DNA of 8,474 bases from Hungatella sp. UBA3147. Its GTDB lineage: Bacteria; Bacillota; Clostridia; Lachnospirales; Lachnospiraceae. Each line of letters begins with the position of its first letter. Within the stretch, counting starts at the first letter, position 1. Under the pieces are notes generated by a model. The model was not told where the DNA came from. It was given only the letters and a program-made list of their open reading frames with translations, and ran no database searches. The stretch is taken from positions 1 to 8,474 of the forward strand of contig DEYX01000270.1 in assembly GCA_002365025.1 (NCBI GenBank). Direction: 5' to 3'. This document shows positions 1-4,796 of the stretch, in pieces. A program made the position numbers and the translations under genes.

Positions 1-77
1 GCTTGTGATGGCAGAGGAATAGAACGGGAATCCTTGGATTTAGGGATATCTTTTTTCGCCTGATTGTGCTATATTAG
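1..77 (+). other. Upstream edge: possible end of a preceding unit and candidate promoter
   Basis: Frame 1 is open from the window edge to a TGA at 61-63, giving 20 codons with no recognisable motif. Frame 2 closes at TAG 20-22. Either could be the tail of an upstream gene, and I cannot tell which. A weak hairpin (about 30-34 with 42-47) is followed by a T-rich run at 51-56, which could be a poor terminator. An extended -10-like element, TGCTATATT (67-75), follows with no convincing -35. It is the best promoter candidate for the small gene at 191, although its predicted start would fall inside the 5' arm of the inverted repeat at 78-138. Confidence 0.25.
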
Positions 78-138
78 ATACAGCGATTTAAAATTGGCAG
101 GGGAAAATACCTTAGGGGGGAACCTGCCCCCGCTGTAT
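78..138 (+). repeat. Nested inverted repeat, candidate structured 5' leader
   Basis: ATACAGCG (78-85) is perfectly complementary to CGCTGTAT (131-138). Inside it, GGCAGG (96-101) is perfectly complementary to CCTGCC (123-128). The two helices are coaxial and separated by an A/T-rich bulge (86-95), and the inner loop carries a G6 run (115-120). A third short pairing, TGGG (139-142) with CCCA (156-159), lies between this structure and the ribosome binding site. TGCCC (125-129) could instead pair with GGGCA at 140-144 or 168-172, so alternative folds are possible. It matches no riboswitch class I can name. The pairings are seen directly; an RNA-level role is inferred. Confidence 0.45.
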
Positions 139-190
139 TGGGCATGTATCTTTTACCCAGATAGCACGGGCATGGAAAGGAGAAACTTTA

Positions 191-481
191 ATGAAGGAAA
201 AGACTATGAAGATGAGAAAGGCGATGCTGCGTCTGATGATCGCTCTCATGCTGGGCATATTCGCAGGAGCTGCACCTGGAGCCGCACTGGTGTCTCACGC
301 AGAGACAGTAGCTGTTTCAGAGACCAACCTGCCGGCGGAAGGAACATCTGAGGACTTTGGAGTGACCTTTTTCATATGGTTTTTCGGGGGAATTACACTT
401 CTGATCCTGTTTGTTGTCGTAGTGGTCGTTTGTTCCAGCATAAGCGCAGTAGGAGTTTTTGATGCGCTGGGAGAGGAATAA
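191..481 (+). CDS. Small exported or membrane-anchored protein of unknown function
   Basis: This gene encodes 96 residues. It is preceded by AAGGAG (177-182), 8 nt before ATG 191, which supports the start. A basic N-terminus (residues 2-14, rich in K, R and M) leads into a hydrophobic stretch (15-34). A plausible signal peptidase I site is SHA/E, after residue 37. A short polar segment (38-57, with several E, T and S) follows, then a strongly hydrophobic helix (about 58-80, with a run of six valines before C81). The C-terminus is short and acidic (ends EE). The mature product would be a roughly 59-residue single-pass peptide with a small extracellular face. I do not recognise a family. It stands alone: a strong terminator follows at 498-540 and the next gene has its own promoter. 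The coding call rests on the RBS and the signal-peptide/membrane pattern; the function is unknown. Confidence 0.72.
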   Translation: MKEKTMKMRKAMLRLMIALMLGIFAGAAPGAALVSHAETVAVSETNLPAEGTSEDFGVTFFIWFFGGITLLILFVVVVVVCSSISAVGVFDALGEE

Positions 482-497
482 TATCTGATGGTAAGAT

Positions 498-540
498 AAG
501 GACTTGTACCTTGGAAGTTTCCCGGTATAAGTCCTTTTTT
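498..540 (+). terminator. Rho-independent terminator after the small membrane protein gene
   Basis: A 13-bp stem, AAGGACTTGTACC (498-510) with GGTATAAGTCCTT (524-536), contains one G-U pair. The loop holds a further GGAA/TTCC pairing. A T run follows from 535 to 540. It lies 17 nt after the stop codon of the small gene and separates it from degV. Confidence 0.92.
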
Positions 541-610
541 ATGAAAAAATATTATTTTTGCATCATTTAGATTCATTCTCATAGCAGCCGGATCATGTAA
601 AATTATTCTA

Positions 611-639
611 TTGACATCCGAGTCTGGTTTCTCTATAAT
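611..639 (+). promoter_or_regulatory. Consensus sigma-A promoter for the DegV gene
   Basis: TTGACA (611-616), a 17-bp spacer and TATAAT (634-639) match the housekeeping consensus at all twelve positions. The predicted start is near 646, leaving a leader of about 48 nt before ATG 694. No operator-like repeat is evident around it, which suggests strong, largely constitutive expression. Confidence 0.9.
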
Positions 640-693
640 ATATGGTAATGAATACTACATGATAAGTTTTTCGCCAGGAGGAAGGATAGAGAT

Positions 694-1536
694 ATGAGCT
701 ATAAAATCATTGGGGACAGCTGCCTGGATCTTACGGCAGATCTAAAGAAAGATCCTCACTTTCAGATAATCCCCCTTACTTTGCAAGTGGGAAATACTCA
801 CGTAATCGATGACGAGACCTTTGACCAGAAGAGTTTTTTAGAGCTGGTAAAAAGCAGCAGCGAGTGTCCTAAAACAGCATGTCCGTCACCGGAACTTTAT
901 AAAGAAGCCTTTGAATGCGACGTGGATCAGATTTTTGTTATCACTCTGTCCGAGCATTTAAGCGGCAGCTATAACAGTGCGGTTCTGGGAAAAAGGCTTT
1001 ATGATGAAGAACATGGGAATGACGGAAAAAAGATCGCTGTGCTTGGCTCAGATTCAGCCTCGGCAGGACAGTTAAATATCGCTCTTTACGTCCAGTCCCT
1101 TTGCCAGGCATCTCTGCCTTTTGAAGAAATTGAAGAGAAGGCAAGGACCTTCATTAAGAATATGAAGACCTATTTTGTACTGGAAAGTCTTGATACTTTA
1201 CGAAAAAATGGACGACTTACCGGCCTTCAGGCATTTTTTGCCACTGCATTAAACATTAAGCCGGTTATGGGGGCTAATTCAGGCGTAATCATTAAACTTG
1301 ACCAGGCAAGAGGAATCAATAAAGCTCTGGCCCGCATGGTGGAGATTGCCATTAAGGCCGGGGGAGAAACCAGGGATAAGGTTCTGACAATTGCTCATTG
1401 CAATAATCCGGAACGGGCGGAGCATGTAAAGCAGGAGATGCTCAAGCAGGCCGTATTTAAGGATGTGCTCATTGTAGAAACAGCCGGAGTTGCTACGGTA
1501 TATGCCAATGACGGCGGAATCATCTTGACGCTATAA
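694..1536 (+). CDS. DegV family fatty-acid-binding protein (FakB-like)
   Basis: The product is 280 residues, the usual length for the DegV family. These two-domain cytosolic proteins bind a fatty acid; FakB members present it to the kinase FakA for phosphorylation. Recognisable family blocks are the N-terminal GDS (7-9); KTACPSP (60-66), the equivalent of the TSQPSP block, with T61 at the position that contacts the carboxylate in FakB; the LSGSYNSA segment (89-96); LDTLRKNGRLTG, matching the family's LxxLxKGGRI block; and LNIKPV. The C-terminal block, which in many FakB proteins is AHTGPG with a ligand-binding histidine, reads VYANDGG here, so that histidine appears to be absent. AGGAGG (676-681) and a second purine-rich AAGGA (682-686) precede ATG 694. 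No FakA kinase is in the window. The family call is firm. A true FakB function is less certain because of the missing histidine and the many DegV paralogues in Clostridia. Confidence 0.92.
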   Translation: MSYKIIGDSCLDLTADLKKDPHFQIIPLTLQVGNTHVIDDETFDQKSFLELVKSSSECPKTACPSPELYKEAFECDVDQIFVITLSEHLSGSYNSAVLGKRLYDEEHGNDGKKIAVLGSDSASAGQLNIALYVQSLCQASLPFEEIEEKARTFIKNMKTYFVLESLDTLRKNGRLTGLQAFFATALNIKPVMGANSGVIIKLDQARGINKALARMVEIAIKAGGETRDKVLTIAHCNNPERAEHVKQEMLKQAVFKDVLIVETAGVATVYANDGGIILTL

Positions 1537-1553
1537 CGTATTTTGATAAATGC

Positions 1554-1582
1554 TTTACAAGTTTGAAAAAATATGTTAAAAT
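1554..1582 (+). promoter_or_regulatory. Promoter of the 6-phospho-beta-glucosidase gene
   Basis: TTTACA (1554-1559), a 17-bp spacer and TAAAAT (1577-1582) are preceded by an extended -10 TG (1574-1575). The predicted start is near 1589, so the leader RNA would be about 200 nt long and contain the RAT-like hairpin and terminator. It begins 18 nt after the degV stop, and I see no separate terminator for degV before it. Confidence 0.8.
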
Positions 1583-1605
1583 GCTCACAAATAGAGAGTT
1601 TGACT

Positions 1606-1639
1606 AGGTGTAACTGTAATTAATCGTGCAGGCATAACT
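1606..1639 (+). promoter_or_regulatory. RAT-like antiterminator hairpin (BglG/LicT/SacY type)
   Basis: The segment holds GTGTAACTG (1608-1616) and GCAGGCATAAC (1628-1638). These closely resemble the two arms of ribonucleic antiterminator (RAT) targets such as that of E. coli bgl (TTGTTACTG ... GCAGGCAAAAC). An upper stem CTGTA/TGCAG (1614-1618 with 1627-1631, one G-U) and a lower stem AGGTG/TAACT (1606-1610 with 1635-1639) can form. The lower stem has a central purine-purine mismatch, as in known RATs, and a terminal G-U. The 5' arm appears one nucleotide shorter than the E. coli site. The 3' arm shares 1636-1639 with the terminator that follows, so the two folds exclude each other. No antiterminator protein gene is in the window. 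Confidence 0.62.
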
Positions 1640-1695
1640 GGTTATATTTATACTTTTGCTCAGGCAAGGCGTAAATATGACCAGTTTTTTATTTT
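1636..1695 (+). terminator. Leader terminator upstream of the GH1 gene
   Basis: A 15-bp stem, AACTGGTTATATTTA (1636-1650) with TAAATATGACCAGTT (1672-1686), contains one G-U pair. It is capped by a second small hairpin, TTTTGC/GCAAGG with a TCAG loop (1654-1669). T6 follows at 1685-1690, then ATTTT. It lies between the promoter at 1554 and the gene at 1792, about 100 nt ahead of the start codon. It is therefore an attenuator in the GH1 leader and may also end read-through from degV. Confidence 0.88.
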
Positions 1696-1791
1696 AGGGA
1701 ATTGGAATTAAGATTCAAAGACAGTACGTTTTATGAGAAGCCGAAAATCAGCCTCTCAAAAGCTGTATTATAAAAAGAAAGGATGGGAACT

Positions 1792-3228
1792 ATGAGAGAA
1801 AACTTTTTGTGGGGAGGAGCCACTGCGGCAAACCAGTGCGAAGGCGGCTGGAAGGAAGGAAAACGGGGAATGGGAACTGTGGATGTGATTCCATGGGGAG
1901 AGAATCGTCTTCCGGTTATGCAGGGGGAGAAGGATTACAGGCAGCTGCCGGAAGATTCCTATTATCCTTCCAGAGATGCCATTGATATGTACAATCATTA
2001 TAAGGAGGACATCGCCTTATTTGCAGAAATGGGATTTAAATGCTATCGCTTTTCCTTTTCCTGGTCCCGTATATTTCCAACTGGGGAAGAAGAGGAGGCG
2101 AATGAAGAGGGGCTTAAGTTTTATGAGGATTTCATTGATGAGCTTTTAAAGTATGGAATCGAACCGGTAGTGACCATATGCCATTTTGATATGCCGCTGG
2201 CTCTTGTTGAAAAATATGATTCCTGGAAAAACCGAAAAGTCATTGATTGTTTTGTGAAATACTGCGATGCTATTTTCCGCCGTTTCAGGGATAAGGTAAC
2301 TTACTGGATCACATTTAATGAGATCAATATGCTTCTTCACCTGCCGTTTATGGGTGCCGGAATCCGGTTCTCTGAAGGAGAAAATGAAATGCAGGTGAAA
2401 TATCAGGCTGCCCATAACGAATTAGTGGCATCTGCCATGGCAACCAGACTGGCTCATCAGATTAATCCGGATTTTAAAATAGGCTGCATGCTTGCGGCAG
2501 GAAATTTCTACCCCTTTAGCTGCAATCCTAAGGATGTCTGGGAAAGCATAAAGAAAGACAGGGATAATTATTTCTTTATTGATGTACAGGCCAGAGGAGA
2601 GTATCCTGCCTATGCAAAGAAAATGTTTGAAAGGGAAGGAATAAAGCTTGAAACAGGTCCGGAAGACGATGAAATCTTAAAAGAACATACGGTGGACTTT
2701 ATTTCCTTCAGCTATTACTCATCCCGGTGTGTCAGCACAGCAGAAGAAGCCATCACAGAATCCACATCAGGAAATGTGATGAAGAGCGTTAAGAATCCCT
2801 ACTTAAAGGAATCGGAATGGGGCTGGCAGATCGATCCTCTTGGACTTAGGGTTACTTTGAATACTCTGTATGACCGTTACCAGAAACCGTTATTTATCGT
2901 GGAAAACGGCCTTGGTGCAGTGGATAGACTGGAAAAGGATGGGAGCATCATTGACGACTACCGGATAAATTACCTGGAAGAGCATATAAAAGCAATGATC
3001 GAGGCTGTGGATGAGGATGGAGTAGATTTATTGGGATATACCCCCTGGGGCTGTATTGATCTGGTCAGTGCATCTACAGGAGAAATGAAAAAGCGATACG
3101 GATTTATCTATGTTGATAAGGACAATGAAGGAAACGGCAGCTTAAAACGCAGCAGGAAAAAATCCTTTGAATGGTATAAAAATGTAATCGCAAGCAATGG
3201 AGCTGTTTTGAAGGACGGCGGATCTTGA
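1792..3228 (+). CDS. 6-phospho-beta-glucosidase, glycoside hydrolase family 1
   Basis: The product is 478 residues, a full-length GH1 TIM barrel. It is expected to hydrolyse phosphorylated beta-glucosides (cellobiose-, salicin- or arbutin-6-phosphate) in the cytosol after PTS uptake. The N-terminal signature is FLWGGATAANQCEG. The acid/base is Glu177 in TFNEIN and the nucleophile is Glu371 in IVENG. The C-terminal STGEMKKRYGFIYVD segment supplies Ser428, Lys434 and Tyr436, the phosphate-binding triad of 6-phospho-glycosidases, which favours a phosphorylated substrate over a free beta-glucoside. Start choice: AAAGGA (1778-1783) sits 8 nt before ATG 1792, whereas the in-frame ATG at 1783 overlaps that RBS. 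The gene is monocistronic, with an antitermination-like leader upstream and a terminator at 3256-3300. No PTS permease is adjacent, so its transporter must lie elsewhere. AscB/BglA-type is the closest named group; the exact substrate is not determined. Confidence 0.95.
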   Translation: MRENFLWGGATAANQCEGGWKEGKRGMGTVDVIPWGENRLPVMQGEKDYRQLPEDSYYPSRDAIDMYNHYKEDIALFAEMGFKCYRFSFSWSRIFPTGEEEEANEEGLKFYEDFIDELLKYGIEPVVTICHFDMPLALVEKYDSWKNRKVIDCFVKYCDAIFRRFRDKVTYWITFNEINMLLHLPFMGAGIRFSEGENEMQVKYQAAHNELVASAMATRLAHQINPDFKIGCMLAAGNFYPFSCNPKDVWESIKKDRDNYFFIDVQARGEYPAYAKKMFEREGIKLETGPEDDEILKEHTVDFISFSYYSSRCVSTAEEAITESTSGNVMKSVKNPYLKESEWGWQIDPLGLRVTLNTLYDRYQKPLFIVENGLGAVDRLEKDGSIIDDYRINYLEEHIKAMIEAVDEDGVDLLGYTPWGCIDLVSASTGEMKKRYGFIYVDKDNEGNGSLKRSRKKSFEWYKNVIASNGAVLKDGGS

Positions 3229-3255
3229 TAGCAAAATAGCATACGGGGAGGCAGG

Positions 3256-3300
3256 AAAGCACCTTTTAGGATCGGAGAGACCCGGTAAGGTGCTTTTTTT
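3256..3300 (+). terminator. Rho-independent terminator after the GH1 gene
   Basis: AAAGCACCTT (3256-3265) pairs perfectly with AAGGTGCTTT (3287-3296), and the T run covers 3294-3300. It lies 28 nt after the GH1 stop codon and isolates that gene from the regulator downstream. Confidence 0.93.
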
Positions 3301-3340
3301 GATGGATTTCATTATAATTAAAAGGAAAAACATATTTTTG

Positions 3341-3369
3341 TTGAAAATAGTAGGAGTAAAAGATATAAT
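3341..3369 (+). promoter_or_regulatory. Promoter of the GntR/LacI-type regulator gene
   Basis: TTGAAA (3341-3346), a 17-bp spacer and TATAAT (3364-3369) give eleven of twelve consensus matches. The predicted start is near 3376, leaving a very short leader of about 24 nt. The surrounding DNA is very AT-rich. I see no clear inverted repeat over the promoter, so autoregulation is not evident from sequence. Confidence 0.85.
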
Positions 3370-3399
3370 ATATAAAAATACTAAAGTTTGAGGGGCCCG

Positions 3400-4500
3400 A
3401 TGGAAAAAGAACAATTTTTATATAAAAAAATTTATCTGGATTTGAAAAATAAGATCCTTGCAGGAGAGCTGGAGGAAGGAACATGTCTGCCCCAGACAGG
3501 AGAATTAGCGGCTTTGTATGGAGTGAGCACCATAACCATTACCAATGCTTTAAATGCACTGAAAGGAGAGGGATACTTAAACCGGATCAAGGGGAAAGGA
3601 AGCTTTATACAGCTTCCGGTAAAGAGCGCAGGGAATTTAACAAGCGGTTTTGATGCTGTATCGGAACGATATGATAACCCGGACCGGGATAAGATGCTGG
3701 GCCTGGTCCTGGAGCATGTATCCTCCTGTTTCGGACTTGATATGATGTATGCTATGGATGCCATGGCGGCTGAGGCCGGCTATAAGCTTTGTGTCCGGTT
3801 TTCCTACGGAGAGAGAGAGAAAGAAACAGAGGAAATTGAGTTTTTAAAGGAGCTTGGCGTCAGCGGGATCATTGTCATGCCCTGTCATGGAATTTATTAT
3901 AATACGGCTATTTTAAAGCTTGTGGTTGAAGAATTTCCTATGATACTGATCGATAAAAAAATGGAGGGGATTCCGGTTCCATCCGTAAGAACAGACAACT
4001 ATCTTGCAATGAAGGAGCTGGTGGATTATCTGGTTCATAAAGGAAATAAAAAGATCGGCTTCATTACTTTTTCAGAAAACGGCACTTCTTCTATTAAGGA
4101 CAGAAGAAAGGGATTCCGTGAGGCCATAAGGGTTGCCGGGGTCGGGAATATAGAGGAATGCTGTCTGGAAGGGGCTGAAAAAATAAATATTTATTCAGAT
4201 GATCTTGATCTAGGCCTCAGCGGGAAGATTGAACGGTATCTTGATGATAATAAGGACTTGGATGCGGTAATCTGCGCAGAATATGGAATTGCCAGATGGC
4301 TTGGAAAATGGAAGGGAATTACCGTATGCTGCATTGACGAAGATTATTTATCGCCCGGAGGTCCTCATTTCACTCATATAAAGCAGAATGAAAAGAAAAT
4401 TGCCTTTGAAGCCATCAGGATCCTGTTAAAACAGATAGAAAAAGATCCGTCCTACAGCCAGATGGATTGTTTGATTCCTGGAATATTTTGCGAGTACTAA
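3400..4500 (+). CDS. Transcriptional regulator, GntR-type DNA-binding head with LacI/PBP-like sensor domain
   Basis: The product is 366 residues. Residues about 5-70 form a GntR winged helix: a YLDLKNKIL helix, the LPQTGELAALYGVS helix-turn-helix (residues 30-43), recognition helix TITITNALNAL, and the wing GYLNRIKGKGSFI (58-70). From about residue 92 the protein resembles the LacI/periplasmic-sugar-binding fold: an opening LGLVLEH strand, GVSGIIVMP, FPMILIDKK, VRTDNYLAMKELVDYLVHKGNKKIGFI, and DRRKGFREA. This is the AraR-like architecture, which usually represses carbohydrate genes and releases DNA on binding a sugar. Start choice: ATG 3400 has GAGGGG (3390-3395) just upstream, with a short 4-nt spacing; an in-frame TTG at 3388 has no RBS. 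The gene has its own promoter and terminator and lies upstream of the ABC-transport operon in the same orientation, which makes that operon its likely target (inference). The ligand is unknown. Confidence 0.92.
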   Translation: MEKEQFLYKKIYLDLKNKILAGELEEGTCLPQTGELAALYGVSTITITNALNALKGEGYLNRIKGKGSFIQLPVKSAGNLTSGFDAVSERYDNPDRDKMLGLVLEHVSSCFGLDMMYAMDAMAAEAGYKLCVRFSYGEREKETEEIEFLKELGVSGIIVMPCHGIYYNTAILKLVVEEFPMILIDKKMEGIPVPSVRTDNYLAMKELVDYLVHKGNKKIGFITFSENGTSSIKDRRKGFREAIRVAGVGNIEECCLEGAEKINIYSDDLDLGLSGKIERYLDDNKDLDAVICAEYGIARWLGKWKGITVCCIDEDYLSPGGPHFTHIKQNEKKIAFEAIRILLKQIEKDPSYSQMDCLIPGIFCEY

Positions 4501-4512
4501 AATATATATTTT
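4499..4512 (+). repeat. 14-bp AT palindrome at the end of the regulator gene
   Basis: AAAATATATATTTT is a perfect palindrome that begins inside the TAA stop codon of the regulator gene. Its half ATATATTTT also occurs in the larger palindrome at 4681-4706. AT-only palindromes arise easily in DNA of this composition, so a function is not claimed. Confidence 0.35.
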
Positions 4513-4527
4513 GATCCTGTGATAATT

Positions 4528-4569
4528 AGGGTGCAGAACGATGATTATAATAGTTCTGTGCTCTTTTTT
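4528..4569 (+). terminator. Rho-independent terminator after the regulator gene
   Basis: A 12-bp stem, AGGGTGCAGAAC (4528-4539) with GTTCTGTGCTCT (4553-4564), contains three G-U wobbles and is followed by T6 (4564-4569). It ends the regulator transcript 27 nt past the stop codon. Confidence 0.85.
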
Positions 4570-4640
4570 AATTCGTTGTAAATTTTGCATAAAAAATATT
4601 ATTTAGTTATGTGTTTTAGTAACAAAATACCGATACGTAG

Positions 4641-4669
4641 TTGAAAGTAAAAGTGTGATATGGTATTAT
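4641..4669 (+). promoter_or_regulatory. Upstream promoter candidate (P1) of the ABC-transport operon
   Basis: TTGAAA (4641-4646), a 17-bp spacer and TATTAT (4664-4669) carry an extended -10 TG at 4661-4662. The predicted start is near 4676, a few nucleotides before the 26-bp palindrome, giving a leader of about 120 nt. By match to consensus it is the stronger of the two candidates. Confidence 0.75.
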
Positions 4670-4680
4670 AAATAAATAAA

Positions 4681-4706
4681 ACATATATTTTAATTAAAAT
4701 ATATGT
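4681..4706 (+). promoter_or_regulatory. 26-bp perfect palindrome, candidate operator of the ABC operon
   Basis: ACATATATTTTAA (4681-4693) is followed without a gap by its exact reverse complement (4694-4706), giving 13 matched pairs with no mismatch. It starts about 5 bp downstream of the predicted P1 start site and 20 bp upstream of the P2 -35 element. That is a good place for a repressor to block P1 elongation or to cover both promoters. As RNA it would be a weak all-A/U hairpin with only one G-C pair and no T tract, so a DNA-binding site is more plausible than a terminator. The adjacent GntR/LacI-type regulator is the obvious candidate ligand, but this is inference. Confidence 0.5.
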
Positions 4707-4711
4707 AAAAG

Positions 4712-4719
4712 TTACGTAA
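4712..4719 (+). promoter_or_regulatory. TTACGTAA palindrome, possible operator half of a TACGTA pair
   Basis: TTACGTAA is a perfect 8-bp palindrome between the 26-bp palindrome and the P2 -35. A second TACGTA core occurs at 4634-4639, immediately before the P1 -35, with centres 79 bp apart. The GTACGTAC core of AraR operators is similar, and the neighbouring regulator has AraR-like architecture. Short palindromes also occur by chance, so this is a weak call. Confidence 0.3.
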
Positions 4720-4725
4720 ATATGC

Positions 4726-4754
4726 TTTACAAAATCAAAAATATAATATAGTAT
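4726..4754 (+). promoter_or_regulatory. Downstream promoter candidate (P2) of the ABC-transport operon
   Basis: TTTACA (4726-4731), a 17-bp spacer and TAGTAT (4749-4754) lie 42 bp upstream of ATG 4797. The -35 is good and the -10 only fair. A better-looking TATAAT at 4742-4747 has no -35 at proper spacing. P2 could act with or instead of P1. Confidence 0.5.
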
Positions 4755-4796
4755 GATTTTGTAGTCCCGATGAGTGTTGGATTGAAAGGAGAAAAA

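Noticed and set aside
123..138. CTGCCCCCGCTGTA resembles the CTGCCCCCGCAACTGTAA stretch of cobalamin riboswitches
   Set aside because: The space before the gene is too short, there is no B12-box AGCCAGGAGACCTGCC downstream, and the same bases are fully used in the two local helices. The resemblance is probably accidental.
64..351. Overlapping + frame open from 64 to 351
   Set aside because: It runs through the leader inverted repeat and overlaps the signal-peptide gene in another frame. It has no RBS and its composition does not look like a protein.
295..582. Minus-strand open frame across the small membrane gene and its terminator
   Set aside because: It crosses a strong terminator, contains poly-Thr/Val antisense to the valine-rich helix, and has no supporting RBS. 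It is a shadow frame.
1783..1791. ATG 1783 as the start of the GH1 gene
   Set aside because: The AAAGGA ribosome binding site overlaps this codon. ATG 1792 has 8-nt spacing and gives the usual N-terminus just before FLWGGA.
3388..3399. TTG 3388 as the start of the regulator gene
   Set aside because: No ribosome binding site lies upstream, and the GAGGGG that would serve ATG 3400 would be inside the coding region.
4570..4796. Catabolite-repression (cre) site near the ABC operon promoters
   Set aside because: I looked for TGWAANCGNTNWCA-like sequences here and in the GH1 leader and found no convincing match.
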